Source: Chelydra serpentina (Eukaryota; Chordata; Testudines; Chelydridae). From it: a stretch of DNA of 64,000 nucleotides. Numbering within the stretch: the stretch's first letter is position 1; each line of letters opens with the position of its first letter. Shown in pieces: positions 1-13,404 of this stretch. A program made the position numbers and the translations under genes. The notes beneath the pieces were generated by a model. The model was not told where the DNA came from. It worked only from the letters and a program-made list of their open reading frames with translations, and searched no databases. The stretch spans positions 23,899,501 to 23,963,500 of the forward strand of contig JBAIAC010000026.1 in assembly GCA_037349315.1 (NCBI GenBank), read 5' to 3'.

Positions 1-689
1 AGATGAATCAAGATGATTCAACTTTTACCAAAACTGCTACTAAGCAAAAAGAGTAAAATCACTCTTACAATAATCCACTTAGGAGCTGTGACACATTATG
101 TATTGTGGTGCTGCCAGTTTATTGCACAATGGAAACTCAATTCAAAGCATGTCCACGTAACAGCTACTGTTTAAAAGCTAGTAAAGCTAAGATATGGTCC
201 CTATCCACCAAAAATTAGTCAAAGAAGAACTAAAAATGAAAAAAACAAACAAGCACAAATGGTCCAACTTTATTTTTCTGTGTACTCTCCCAAATGAAAA
301 CTAGGAACGATCACTATTATTTATTGGGTAAGTGCAGCCATGGCATGGGCTAATCAATTTTCCTCGGCTCATCAAGGAAACACTACCCAGGTGTGCTAAC
401 GGAGCAAGCATAAAGGTCTGTCAAGTAAAAACATACAGCACCAGCAAGCACAAAAGAAACTTTAACCTTTCAAAAAAGAAGGGGCAGAACGTTGTGTGTG
501 CATTGTATTATGCTGCCATGCAGAAGAATCAGGTTTTAAGCTTTATGATCCTGGGTAGAGTGGGAACAAAACACATTTCCTGGTGCAAAAACATTCATTC
601 TTGATTTTGAATCAAGATAGAAGTTGAATCAATCAAAATCCTTGCCTTCATAGATGAACAAATGGCAACAATTGCTAGCCAAAGATGAC

Positions 690-1365
690 AAGACACAAAG
701 GCACTATGTGATACAGCATGGCCAGAAGGCAGCAGGAGAGTGATCTAAGATGAGGAGAAGCCTTATTCCCTGTAGATTAATTAAAAGCACCTGAAACCAA
801 TTAGAGCACCTGAAGCCAGTCACCTGATAAAATCCCCCTGCTTCAATCAGCCAGAGGGGGAGCTGGAGCAGAGTGAGGAGGAGTTGGAGCAGAGAGCAGT
901 TTAGAGGAGCTGAATCAGAGTGGTTTGGTTGTGGAGCAGAGAGCAGTTTGGAGGAGTGAAGCAGAGTGGATTGGTGGTGGAACAAAGAGCAGTTCGAAGG
1001 AAAGCGGAGGAGAGTTTTGAGAAGTGCTGCAGCGGGCTAAGAAGACCAAGATCCTAGGTAAAGGGACACCTGGCTTGTGCAGAGGGAAGGCAGGAAGCCC
1101 CACAAGCTGAAGGTCAGGAGAGGGAAGTAGCCCAGGGGAAAGAATCACTGGTACAAGTGGTTCACCTGCTATCATAGGGCCCCTGGGCTGGGACCCGGAG
1201 TAGAGGGCGGGCCTGGGTCCCTCCCTCTCCACTCCCCTTCCCATGGATACTAGTAGGATAGCTGTTACCCCAGTTCAGGGGCAAGAAATGGCACCCTGAA
1301 ACCCCCCCACAAGAAGAGAAAGTGCGGGACCCATCATAGTAGTGCCAGCAATTTGCCACACGATA
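690..1365. repeat. Unclassified interspersed repeat mosaic with degenerate GGAG(C/T)TGGAGCAGAG units
   Basis: Unusually G/A-rich and compositionally distinct. Between about 845 and 1010 it contains imperfect tandem copies of a motif built on GGAGCAGAG..AGCAGTTT. It continues into a GGGCCCCTGGGCTGGGACCC-type segment. I cannot assign it to a family; an LTR-element remnant is one possibility. Confidence 0.4.
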
Positions 1366-3068
1366 GAGAAGGAAGTAATTTAGGCAATGAACTAGTGTCT
1401 TTGCATTAATACACCTTTCAGCTATTTCTTATATTTAGAAGGATCAATAACATTTATATTTAAAATAAACTATGGACTATAATGCTGCCAAGTTACTGTA
1501 GAGATAAGAATGTACAATATTTTAAGAAGAAACCTCTTTTACTATAACTTTGAGGCATTTGGCTAGTGGTAACTGCCAAAGACTGGATAGCATCTGCTCT
1601 CACTTTAGCAGTTTATATTCTGACTCTAGTGAATGGAAGCATAATCTCTGAAACAGCCTTTGGGGAACACTACTGAGTTTCTCTACAGAGCTCTTGCTCA
1701 GAGATGAGAGAGCGGGGGATTAATATTACAGAAAACTTAAAAGAACCAGCTTCTGAGACAGGAGTGAATAGCAGTGTCCTGATACTGTACATTCCACAGT
1801 TCTTTCTTTTACTGGAACATTAGAAAGGTGCCCTAAATACTAAAGTGATTATTAAATATGAAAAGCTTTCAAGATGGAAAAAGCGTCCCAATTTTAAGCC
1901 ATAATCAGATAAATTAATGTAAGAAAAAAGTGTATTTTACCTTGTTTGTCAATAGGCATAATATAAAACCATAAGATAATAGTGGATCTGAATTATCTGA
2001 GACTTTCCTTTTCCTAGTGTGTCTAAGAATGTGACACATTTGTTTAGTCCTTGTGTGCCTAGGCATACCAACACGTGGTCAGACTGATTTTGTGATACTC
2101 ATACAATCCCATTATTTTAAGCGCCCTGTAGCACAAACTACTGAATTTTGTGTGGTCTTGTGAGAGCAACAAAATCTGGCCACACACAGTGAAAACAAAG
2201 CTTTTAAAGCTTCAAACTCAGCTGCAGGAATTCTCTCCTCAAGAGCCATGGATACTAAATAGTAGCCACTAGTGAACCCCAAAGCCACTTTCAAAACTAC
2301 AAAAGACTTTATATAAAGCCAAAATAAAGCTCTAGAAACAGCAGCAAGAGCTCACTAGGAGCGACCACTCTCTTGGATTCACTGCTTTTGAGAAGCAAAT
2401 CCCTGCAGCTGCTTTTAAAAGCTTTGAAAGTTTCATTTTCAATTATCAAAGCCAATAAAGTTTCAAAAAACAGCCACAGGGATTTGCTTCTCTGAGGAGC
2501 AAACCCCAAAAGGCAAATGGTGAACAGTGTGCTGTGTTCTGTGGCTCTTAAAGTATGTACAGAGTCTTCTAAGCCCGACACTTCAAATTACAACTCCATG
2601 TTGGGCTGCAATTGTTATACCCAGAAGAATTAATTAAGGCTTGCATGGCAACTTTATTAGTGACTTTCCAGTTATTTTCATACAGTTTTTAGGTCTAATT
2701 TTCTTTGCTTTTTGTTTTGTTGCACCAGTATACAGTATAATTACAGCAGGCCTCACAATGGTGCTTCCAGACTTGCACTAAAAGCTTGTGAACTTCATAA
2801 TCTCAGACAGCAACCACCAAATTCCCAAAAATTTGCACTACTATTTTCTTATAGTAACTTCATATGATGACATCATTATAAAGGCACTGGAATAAGATAA
2901 TTGTGGACTTACATGACATTTATTTCATCGCTACAACCACAGTACTGCAAAGGGACTACCTACAGTGCATAAAGCAAAGCACATGAATATGTCTTTGTAA
3001 GATGAGGGCCCATCATAGTGTAAAAGGGTTTCCATACATTTATGCTGAATTTACGAAGTATGAGACTA

Positions 3069-3233
3069 CAGGTAAAATTTCCAAAGCCACCTAAATAACG
3101 TAAGAGCCTAAATCCCACTTTCAAAGGTGACTTGGGCATTGAAAAACCCAAGACTCATTGAAAGTCAATGGTATTTAAGATCCTAAATCACATTTTCAAA
3201 TGGGACTTGGGTGGCTTTTAAAATTTTACCCTA
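3069..3233. mobile_element. Palindromic MITE (AGGTAAAATTT..AAAATTTTACCCT ends)
   Basis: The ends form an inverted repeat (GGTAAAATTTCCAAAGCCACC against GGGTGGC..AAATTTTACC), and the interior repeats the sense/antisense 'CCTAAATCCCA..CAATGG' pattern. Related sequence appears at 17071-17166. Non-autonomous DNA element; superfamily not assigned. Confidence 0.6.
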
Positions 3234-3639
3234 AGTCAAAATAAAATTTTGTTTTCCTGACATTTTTAGATCTTATGTGGCCACTACATTTAGCCTAGTT
3301 TACTTCATTCAGAGAAACATAAAATAAATACTGAGCATAATTACTTGCCACTTTTTAAATGTCACTAATTGAGTGTTTACTTTTTAATATATATTTTTTA
3401 ATTCTCAAAAGAACCAGCAAGCACAAGAGAAACTGTAGCCTTTCAAAAAAGAAGAGGCAGCCCAACTGTCAGTAAAAAGATAATCTATTTTTATCCATAC
3501 CATAGCAAATAAAACCACCATAAAATTTTAAAATATAGATGTTGAAAATTGGATTAATACATTTTAAATCTTTTTTGTATGAAAAAAATACAGCCAGGCA
3601 AACAACTTGTCTTCTGCTAAACCATAGGGAGTGGGAGAG

Positions 3640-3850
3640 CAGGAGATCTTGATTCTATTCTTGACTTACTCTCAGACATCTGCTGTAATCTGGCCAAGTC
3701 ACTTTACCTCTCTGTGCCTCATCTTAGTCATGTGCAACATCTGAATAATAATGCTTCCCCCCCTCAAATGGATAATGGGAGGTTTATTTCTTTAATGCTT
3801 GCAAAGAGTTTGGAGATCCTCAAGTAGATTATAATACCAAAGTGTCATTT
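3640..3850 (-). repeat. MIR-like SINE remnant
   Basis: Contains the recognisable AAGTCACTTTACCTCTCTGTG core followed by CTCATCTT and a tail with GCTTGCAAAGAGTTTGGAGATCC, the antisense of MIR. Degenerate; L2-tail origin is an alternative. Confidence 0.55.
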
Positions 3851-4005
3851 TGATAGTTTGACACAGCCAAGATAATTTTGTAATGATAAATGCTTACAGA
3901 ACCTTAATTATATCAACGCTGGATGCTACAGCGTATTGTAATACTGGACTAAAACTGAACAGCTCCAAAGGCAATACTACTGAAAGCAAATGACATGCTT
4001 CTCAC

Positions 4006-4175
4006 CCATTTCTAGTATTCGTTTATGTAAAGGGATAGCAGCAAGAAAGGGTTCATCTTTACAAGACTGTATCTGGGTTCCAACCAAGTCGGAGTTGGTT
4101 GCCATAATTCGGGCACTCTCTTCATTAAGGTTAACTCCAGCCATAGAGGCAACATCATTGATGTCATCGTCATCT
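4006..4175 (-). CDS. TAF4: TAF4 coding exon 10 (start of C-terminal TAF4 histone-fold domain)
   Basis: 170 bp, residues 836-892. It begins RDDDDINDVASMAGVNLNEE, the highly conserved opening of the TAF4 C-terminal domain, which forms the histone-fold pair with TAF12. It ends PLHKRILEMG with donor ATGG|GTGAGAAG. The segment QIQSCKDEPF is closer to remembered human TAF4B, while SARIMATNS is closer to TAF4. This is the last exon in the window. The rest of the histone fold and the C-terminus, roughly 200 residues by comparison with human TAF4, must lie beyond the left edge. Confidence 0.95.
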
Positions 4176-6764
4176 CTATAACAAAAGCATAAACAAAAGA
4201 TAATTTTGCATGCGATACAGTAACTTTTATAAATTAACTGCCTCCCTTAAAGGGAATAATCATGCAATGCTCCTGGCCAGAAGAGGGAATCGGGGCCAGT
4301 TTATTGGCACAGCCACCAGGCTCTACTTTATCATGGAATACCTAAGACTCAGAAACGACTTAGTGGAACATCTCTCTTTGACCACTTAACATGAGGCAAA
4401 TCTGCAAAAGTGGTGCAATTTGTGTCCAGCAAGGACAGAAATACCCACAATTCTATATGGGCACCTTTCCTTTGACCCAAAGTAGATGAGAAACGTGATA
4501 GCAATGACAGCTATGTGGCCAGCTGACAAAGGTTAGTAGTGACCGCAGACCACAAGGCACTCACATTTCCCCCATACACTGATGGCTTGGAAGTAGGGGT
4601 CAATCAACAACAGTAATAAAACAAACAAAAAACCCACAGACATTGAAACCAAAACACCGTATTATTTCAAATTGCTCAAGGTTCAAGAGATACCCTTATT
4701 AAAACTACAATTGAGAACAAGAAATCTCACAAAAATGCTGAAGGAAGAAAAAGGAAACAAACCACACACACAAAAAATGTTTAGCCTAAAAACCTTTATG
4801 CCTGTGATGGAACTGGCTCCACTTCAGAGAAGCTAAACAAGATCACATGAGGCTGAAGATCCATTTCTGGCAAAGCCATATGAGCTTAGCTGAATATTGG
4901 ACCATGTGAAGATAATCACAAACATGAACACATAGTTAGATAAATTGGTATGGAGAGTAAGCGAAGCTAGAATAGACTGGAGGTCCAAATCTCCGATTAG
5001 AGATAAAACACAGGTGCCTACCATACTACAAAGCTGTTTAAGCTTACTTGGTTGTGTAGTTAATGAAAACAAAGCACTAACTTACAAAGATGCCATACGT
5101 GAACACCTAATAAGAATTCGGAATGCAGTGAGGAGGAAAAAGACCTAGGGTCATTCTTACAGAAATGGCTCTGAACTATTGCATTTACACTCTGTGGAAA
5201 ACCCTGTATATGTAGAACAAGCCCACGGAGTCTCTAACAAGCGAAATGCAAACACAATAAATGCTGACACCATTATCCGTGTGTTCCCAAATGATTATCA
5301 TAAACATAGGATTTTGCAAACATCTTGCCAGCAAAATTTATATTATGGTAACTTCTACATGGACATACAGCCAATGTCATCACATTCACTTCAACCAGGA
5401 CCCATGGTATATACATCTGCGCAGAAAAATGTGGAGAGCTACGAGTACCTTTAGCATTTTCACATTTTCAGCCTGTGATTCCAGCATTTGGTCTCTGAGA
5501 GGCAGTTTCACCTCCATCAAACATTCATTCTAACAGGAAAAACAGAGAAAGTATTCCCCATTTCCAACAAAGTTCATAATATGACCTACAAGAAAACAAA
5601 TTTTGTTCTTGAACCATAAGAAGCCAAAAACAATTTACTGGTGATGATTTAAAAACCCTGAGATTGACTCTCTCTATTCAGACAACTAGAATTTTTTAAC
5701 TGGATAGTGAAAACAACTGCAAGGTTTGAAAAAATATATGTATAAATAGATAAGGAACATTACATTTATATAAAGAGGTAAGTTAGAGATGTTACTATGT
5801 ATGACTGAAATGTTTGTTGTGCCTCTTGATCAGTCATGTACTGAAATTTAATTGAACATTAACACCAAAGTAAATTGTGCAATGAATTGTTTTAATATTG
5901 CCCTCTGCAAATGCTATTTTGTATGATTACCATAGCTTTAAAATTTATCACTCAATAAATTGGCAGAATTTTCAAGATAAAACATAATTGTAAGAAACAC
6001 CCCTTTCCCATTAACTTTCGGGAATGCTCATATGTTCTTTCTTTAGTGTTCTATCCGTGTTCCTCCTTGCCACCTGCCTCACAGTAGTAAGCAGGAACTG
6101 AACTATTTACCTTACTGTTCTTTAATAATAAGTAAAAATTAAACTTTTTATATAATTAGAGTCCTAATATAGTGCCCCTGATTAACATTCTTTCTGTATG
6201 GTAGTTTTTGAAGATACTGTAACAGCAAAACTCAAAAGTCAGAAGTTTTAAAATTTACAGGAAAAAAGTAAAATCTACATGTGAATTTTGCATGTGAAGA
6301 AGTCTAAAGATACCAGTCTCAATACTACAGTCAAACAAACCTCACAAAGTAATTCATTTTAAAAAAATCTTTTACTTCCATGTTTTTCTATTGAATTTAG
6401 TGCTTGTGAAAGGGACAAGATACCCTAATGACTGAAAAAATTCCATTTACCAGCAAAATAGATATGGCATGGGTAACAGCAGAGTAATGTTCCACAAACT
6501 CTATGAGTGTGCTTTAACCCTGCTCTGGTAGACACACCTTACCATTCACCATTCACACTTGATCTTTGTCTTCTCTTCTGAAACAGTCAAATAAAAGAGG
6601 TAAGAAGATTGATGTTCACACCTTCCCACTGAGAAATGAACTGAAACTAGCAGCTCATTTCTTTGCTACTGGACTGCAGTTCAGTCTTTGGCTAGGCATC
6701 CACCATCAGTTTACACTTGTCTCACTGAACTGCATATAACGGCAGGTCATATGACGGCAACACA

Positions 6765-7194
6765 CAGGGCCGGCTCTAACGTTTTTGCCGCCACAAGCAA
6801 AAAACAAAACAAAACACCCCAAACGCTGCCCCCACAAAGAAACAAAAACACACACCCCCCAACGCCCGCCGAAACAACCCCGCCCGCCCCCCCCCCCGCC
6901 TCTCCTACCCGGAGCACCGGTCGGGAGTGTGGTGCGCCCGCCACCCTGGCCAGGGTGCCAGCGGGGAGCACGGCGCGCCCGCCACCCTGCTCCCCCGGCA
7001 GCCAGCAGGGAGCGGGCCCCGGGGAGAAGGGCGGCATGCCCGCCGCCCCGCCCCACTGCCTGGAGCTGAAGAGGGTTTGTTTGTTTGTTTGTTTGTTTTA
7101 AACAAAAAAAAAAAAACAAACCCTGAGCGCCACCCCGCCCGCAGGTGCCACCCCAAGCACGTGCTTGGTGGGCTGGTGCCTAGAGCCAGCCCTG
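6765..7194. mobile_element. hAT-type MITE with 8-bp target duplication
   Basis: The ends CAGGGCCGGCTCTA and TAGAGCCAGCCCTG form terminal inverted repeats. The flanking 8 bp GCAACACA is present identically at 6757-6764 and 7195-7202, the hAT signature. The interior is GC-rich with a GTTT microsatellite and no transposase. The exact duplication argues for a fairly recent insertion. Confidence 0.9.
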
Positions 7195-9024
7195 GCAACA
7201 CATGCAACAGAATTGCTTTCTGAGTGTATGTGACTCCATTTGGCTTGATGCCCCTATGCACAAGCAGGGAGATAATGAAGTAAGATGTGCATAGGTGGGG
7301 GCTGACACCAGAGCACATAGATCAAGAGGATCCAACACCCTGCTGGCCATACAGCAAAACCATCCATGGCCCTGAAGAAAGGCTATGATCTCTGCTGCTA
7401 AAATGAAGCCCACTGGAGCACTCTATATCTTATAATCCTTATTAATCTATTGCCGCTGGTGAAAATAGTGTAGGCAAAGGACAAGATCTTTGTTTTTCCT
7501 CGGGAGGACAAGACTGTGGATGTGGTATCTTTTTGTGAGATGGCGCTGATCAGGATTTGAGGGAAGTGAGTCAAGGGCAATAGCACAAAAAGAAATCTCC
7601 ATACACTATTTGGGAAGAGAACTTTATTCACTTATGACACAGGTTTATACCCCTAAACCACCGTCTAATACTAACGTTGGCTTTAAAATGGCAATGTAAC
7701 TAAATTTATGTACACTGCCAGCATTATTGTCTATGTGTGTGATACATGAGAAAATTATCAACCCAAACATCAATATAAATAGTTGGGGGGGGGGGGAGAT
7801 AACCCTATTTGCTGTAAAAATGTAAAAAGTATAACTATATATATTATGCAAAGTCATTACCATAACGGATTACTTCTTGCACTAGCATTTGACAATTATG
7901 TAAATATGCATAAAGAGAACTCATACACACATTTGGACAAAACAGCTGTATCAAAGTCAAATTGAATCATGAACATATGACAATTATTTTACAGCCACAT
8001 CACAGACCCTAAAAAGTACAGTATTACTCCTCACTATTTCAATGCCCAACTGTTTTCTCTTTACTAATTATCATGGTGGTTCCCCCCAAAAAATAAGTTC
8101 CTTAGAGATAGTTTTTGTAAATCTACAAAAAAGAGGAAAGAGTCATTATTTCCTGTTTGTGAAACAATGTGGTCCTACCACACCCATTTAAAAATAAATT
8201 CTTATTGCTCTTTCTAATGCCACCATGAGTCACTGTATTGCTGAAAACATTCACTGCCTTAAATCCTCTCTGCCAACTTGCAGGGATGATGTATAAAAAT
8301 CACAAAAAGTAGAATGCTAAGTTTACACAAAGAGGTTTATCCTTTATATTTATATTTATCTGCTAGAGATGCACTCAACTCTTTCTCCTTTTGCATAGTG
8401 TAAGGAGAAATACGACCAAAAAATGGCAAATATTGTTTCTCAAACGTTTCCCATAAAAGTCAACTTTTCACTCCAGATCAATGGGTTTTCAGTAGGAATT
8501 CTGTGGAACAAAGATGCCATCCAGTGGTAGGTTAGATTGATAGTTACTGTCTATTCCCCATTAGGTTCCTTTGCACATATCATTGTGCTCTAAAGGTACA
8601 ACATAGCATAGTATGATAATGATTCCCATTTTTGTTGTATTGTACAGTTCTTAGGGTATTGGAAGCAGTCTGACAATGTTGTGTGTATTATTTATTAGTG
8701 TAGGACTGTTTTTTTCCCCCTCAAGCTCATAATGTTTTCTACATCTTAACAGAGAGATGGTCTAATAGACCATTTTTCCTCCCATCTGCAATCACACAAA
8801 CCATCTTTCCTCCATTCATGTAGGAAACATTGGGGCAATTATAGCATTGCTTACATGAAAAAATGAAATTAAGAAGGAAAGTAATATATATGTAGTTGTC
8901 TTCATGTAATTTTAATGATTATGAGGAAACAGAGAGGAGAACCAGTGTCATGTAGCCAGCCTCTTTGTTCATTATGATACAGTCTTTAAATACATGATCA
9001 CATACACTTTTTCTCTCATACATG

Positions 9025-9185
9025 TCAGCACGATTTGAACCCAAAACCTTCAGATGCACAGCACACACCTATTCCACTTGAACTGTGTGGAGTATATGAT
9101 GGTGGGAGTAGGCTGTAGTGTTACTCTCCATGTGGACCAACTTGTAGTGGTAGACATGCCACATGCTTTGCCAGTGGGTTATACA
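9025..9185 (-). repeat. Possible tRNA-derived SINE
   Basis: In the minus sense it contains GGGTTCAAATCGTGC, a B-box-like sequence, about 60 nt after a tRNA-like stretch, with a 5' extension. Resembles the other tRNA-like SINEs in this window. Degenerate. Confidence 0.45.
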
Positions 9186-9631
9186 TCTATTTTGGAGACA
9201 GAACTAAAATACTGGTATTAGAACTGGAGTTACCACTCATATTTACCACGTTCTATTTTGGAATGTGAAATAAATTGTACATTTATCTAGCTTGAAAGAT
9301 GTCTTTGGAAAAGCAGAGACTCTGGAAGCCCTACATCAAAAGTTTTAAGTAATGTACAATTTTGAGTCTAAATCATTGATAGTGTCCGTTTTAATTATCT
9401 GAACAGGACAAGACGCTTTGCACATCATAGCAGGATACTGAAAGGTCCTAGGAGATTGAATCAATCACTTGACTATGCCAATATACCACCATGTCACCCA
9501 ATTTGGAATGTCTTATTTCAATTATAAAATTGATCTTTTATTTCTAAAATATGAAATTAAAGAGAGTAAAACAGAGCTTTGTTTTTACAAATATTTTCCC
9601 ACCATATTATTTTTAATGTTAAAGGCTTTGT

Positions 9632-9822
9632 GACAATGTTGGAGGTCAATGCCTTTAGTTGGGGAAGGATTCAGATGTTCTGTCTTTGGTCCTTCTGACA
9701 TAAGCCGAAACTACCTTTTTATGAAGTCCACTTGTGAACATGCAACTATTAACACTGACCTTCTTATTTTAAAGGTTCATGGACCAATGGCAGCACACCA
9801 CAGGTGTTGGCCTCCAACATTA
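9632..9822. repeat. Possible MITE bounded by TGTTGGAGG / CCTCCAACA
   Basis: Short inverted repeat ACAATGTTGGAGGTCAA against TTGGCCTCCAACATTA about 170 bp apart. No convincing target duplication. May be chance. Confidence 0.3.
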
Positions 9823-10775
9823 AAAGTGAGCTCAGAGTTTCAGGGAATCTTATTTTCACTTTATAGGCATAGGTTCCACAAGTGTCTCCTCCCATTACTC
9901 TGGCAACACCAGGAGCGGTGTTGATGAGGTTCAGAGGTTACATACAGCCAGCTCTGAAATACAGATCAGAACAATATGGGTCCTTTGGAAAAGGAAGGTG
10001 AACCTAGATAACTGTTATACCTATCTAGCCCATCTCAAACAAAACAAATCTACATTGGCAGTGTTCTCTATAGCCAGTCACAGCAATTTCTTTGTTTTAA
10101 ATCTGGCATGTCTGTCTTCTATAATGAATGAGATCAGCCAGATGATGGCTTTTAGTCACACTTCACTTGGGGCTGGATCACTGATCACCCTATTACAGTC
10201 CCAGTCCCTTAACATTCCTTTTTTTATTAAATGTACGTGAGGTGGCTGGGAAAAGGAGTAAATCTGAAAACAGAATGGAGAGTTAAAGAACAAAAAAATC
10301 TACCACCACATACTTTTGTGCAGTTCAAAAGATTGTAAAATAACTGTTTTATATGGTCTGTGGAAAAAATAGGAAGTTAAAATTCTCCTAAAAGAGAGAC
10401 CGCAATCAACATCAGCAAATAAGATTTTTTAATCATTGCCCTATACTTTTAAATCAGATTAAAATTATTATATTAGTGCAAAGCTGAATACTACCTGAAA
10501 TAAACTCATTCTACTTCATCAAGAATAAATTCCTTTGTAATATGCACAGCAACCAGAATGATTTCAGGTTTTCAAGATTCAAGTTTAAAGAGATTTAATT
10601 TACAGAGAAACAGAATGCACTGAACTTGTTTTAGAGAAGACTCAGCAAAGTTTTCCAAAATCTGCTATGAAATGGTAACACCCATCCTACTAATCACTTC
10701 ACGTTTGAAACAGACAAAACTACCAAAGTTATCTAAAAATTGAGAATAGAAACCAAAAAAAGTTTGGGCAAAAAC

Positions 10776-10890
10776 ATTAATGGCCAGATTTATGACTTTA
10801 CACACTTCTCATAGAACCATACTCCTCAATTAGTCCTATTGTACTCAGTGGAACTACTTGTGGAGTAAGGTATCCATTGTGAGTTAAGTT
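10776..10890. repeat. Palindromic MITE, 'ACTCCT..AGTGGAACTAC' family
   Basis: Degenerate palindrome around CCTATTGTACTCAGTGGAACTA. Similar in layout to the copy at 35638-35762. Old and diverged. Confidence 0.4.
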
Positions 10891-10992
10891 ACCATAATCC
10901 TGCTTTAAATTATTTTACATAAAGGAAAAAAGCAGGGTATACAATACCAATGTCTCAAAATGTCTGAAATGGTGAAGAACATTTTGTAGAGA

Positions 10993-12676
10993 TTAGGGCT
11001 GTCAATTAATGGCAGTTAACTCACGCGTTTAAAAAAAAAAATCAATCGCGCTGTTAAACAATAATAGAATACCATTTATTTAAATATTTTTGGATGTTTT
11101 CTACATTTTCAAATATATTGGCTTCAATTACAACACAGAATGCAAAGTGTATAGTGCTCATTTTATATTTATTTTGATTACAAATATTTGCACTGTATAA
11201 AACAAAAGAACTAGTATTTTTCAATTCACCTAATGTAAATATTGTAGTGCAATCTCTTTATCATAAAAGTGCAACTTACAAATGCAGAATTATGCACAAA
11301 AAAATAACTGCATTCAAAAATAAAACAATGTAAAACTTTAAGGCCTACAAGTCCTACTTCTTGTTCATCCAGTCACTCAAACAAGGTTTTTTTTATATTT
11401 GCAGGAGATAATGTGCTGCCCGCTTCTTGTTTACAATGTCACCTGAAAGTGAGAACAGGCGTTTGCATGGCACTGTTGTAGCCAGTGTTGCAAGATATTT
11501 ACGTGCCAGATGCGCTAAAGATTCATATGTCCCTTCATGCTTCAACCACCATTCCAGAGGACTTGCGTCCATGCTGATGACAGATTCTGCTTGATAACTA
11601 CCCAAAGCAGTGCGGACTGACGCATGTTCATTTTTATCATCTGAGTCAGATGCCACCAACAGAAGGCTAATTTTCTTTTTTGGTGGTTTGGGTTCTGTAG
11701 TTTCTGCATCAGAATGTTGCTCTTTTAAGACTTCTGAAAGCATGCTCCACGCCTCATCCAGCTCAGATTTTAGAAGGCACTTCAGATTCTTAAACCTTGG
11801 GTTGAGTGCTGTAGCTATCTTTAGAAATCTGATATTGGAACCTTCTTTGTGTTTTGTCAAATCTGCAGTGAAAGTATTCTTAAATCAAACAACATATGCT
11901 GGGTCGTCATCCGAGACTACGATAACACAAAATATATGGCAGAATGCAGGTAAAACCATGGAGCAGGAGACATACAATTCTCCTCCAAGGAGTTCAGTCA
12001 CAAATTTAATTAATGCATTTTTTTTTAAACAAGCATCATCAGCATAGAAGCGTGACCTCTGGAATATGGTCGAAGCATGAAGAGGCATATCAATGTTTAG
12101 CATAGCTGGCACATAAATACCTTGCAATGCCAGCTACAAAAGTGCCATGCAAATGCCTGTTCTTACTTTCAGGTGACATTGTAAATAAGAAGTGGGCAGC
12201 AGTATCTCTCGTAAATGTAAACAAACTTGTTTCTCTTAGCGATTGGCTGAACAAGAAGTAGGACTGAGTGGACTTGTTGGCCTTTTAGTTTTTACGTTGT
12301 TTTGTTATGGAGTGCAGTTATGTAACAAAAAAAATCTACATTTGTAAGATGCACTTTCATGATAAAGAGATCGCACTACAGTACTTGTATGAGGTGATTT
12401 GAAAAATACCTTCTTTTGTTTGTCATTTTTACAGTGCAAATATCTGTAATCAAAGGTAATATAAAGTGAACACTGTACTCTTTGTATTCTGTGTTGTAAT
12501 TGAAATCAATATATTTGAAAATGTAGAAAAATATCCAAAAATATTTAATAAATTTCAGTTGGTATTCTATTGCTTAACAGTGCAATTAAAACTGCAATTA
12601 ATTGCGATTAATTTTTTTAATTGTGATTAATTTTTTTGAGTTAATCGTGTGAGTTAACTGCGATTGACAGCCCTAA
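10993..12676 (-). mobile_element. Fold-back hAT element with about 0.6-kb inverted arms
   Basis: The outer ends TTAGGGCTGTCAAT and GATTGACAGCCCTAA are inverted repeats. The inversion does not stop at short ends: 10993 to about 11590 is homologous, in reverse, to about 12030-12676. Both arms carry the 3' end of the transposase gene and its 3' flank. The middle, about 440 bp, is single-copy transposase sequence. Probably a rearranged copy with two 3' ends. No clear 8-bp target duplication. Superfamily from the transposase remnant. Confidence 0.88.
11393..12030 (-). pseudogene. hAT transposase remnant (C-terminal part with hATC dimerisation domain)
   Basis: The minus-strand frame reads ACLKKNALIKFVTELLGGEL, then after a TGA at 11885-11887 continues FKNTFTADLTKHK, with the hATC block PLEWWLKHEGTYESLAHLAR and PCKRLFSLSGDIVNKKRAA. 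These are typical of hAT transposases of the ZBED-like type. The N-terminal zinc finger and most of the RNase H-like catalytic core are missing. The frame also decays after KKRAA. Not functional. The frame upstream of about 12030 runs into the inverted arm and is not genuine. Confidence 0.85.
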
Positions 12677-13404
12677 TTTAATTGCAACATATCTATCCAA
12701 TCAAGCATTACTCTTTCCACTCAGACCTGTCCCTCAAATAATTATTTACAACATAATTCATGGTAGCCTGGATATGGACAATGAATTCATCTGATTTGAA
12801 AACTGGATAAGAAACCACAGTCAATGAACAAACAGACGTGTGTCAAGTTGTGATGGGGCGAGGAGTAGCGTGCCACACAAATCAGGTTAAGTAGGGTCTT
12901 AATACATTTATTCCCACATCAAATACTTGGTTAACTTAGGTTTGATATTGCTCAGGAATATTTCTTCACACCACAAACACCTAAGAGCCAGTAAAACAAA
13001 GTTAAGGCATACATTCACGCCCACCCTGCCATTATGATACTCAGCCTCCAAGAACACTAATACCTTGTCTAACACACTAACTTTCAATTCAACAATATTA
13101 TCCCTCCCAACGTACACAAAGTGAAAAAAACAGATTTTCAGAAAAAAAATTCTGTACTTAAAGAGTAAGTGCTCTAAATTTGGGGAGGATACACTATATT
13201 ATTCACTATGCTTATGCAAACAAAAAAAATGTAAACCATGCTTAATGTGCAAATGTAAACACAATCTCAACTATGGAGTCACTATTGCATCTCCAAACAC
13301 TTGTCATTACAGTTAGCCATTTATCATCTCAATTTATAAATCCAACTATCAAAGGATTTCATATGTACTTCCCAAGATAGTAGTATTGGAAGATTAGCAT
13401 AGCA

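Larger units (their letters stand above)
1..4005 (-). other. TAF4 intron 10 (5' part in transcript sense)
   Basis: No further TAF4 exon was found here. Contents seen: a repeat mosaic (690-1365), a pair of 48-nt direct repeats (440-487 and 3413-3460), a short inverted repeat (2391-2415 with 2472-2500), a MITE (3069-3233) and a MIR-like remnant (3640-3850). The rest is AT-rich with nothing recognised. Confidence 0.7.

Noticed and set aside
1..4005. Search for TAF4 exon 11
   Set aside because: No segment resembling the continuation of the histone-fold region was found in any minus-strand frame; it probably lies outside the window.
6688..7318. Several 90-137-codon frames on both strands
   Set aside because: All lie in or across the GC-rich hAT MITE; composition-driven and without domains.
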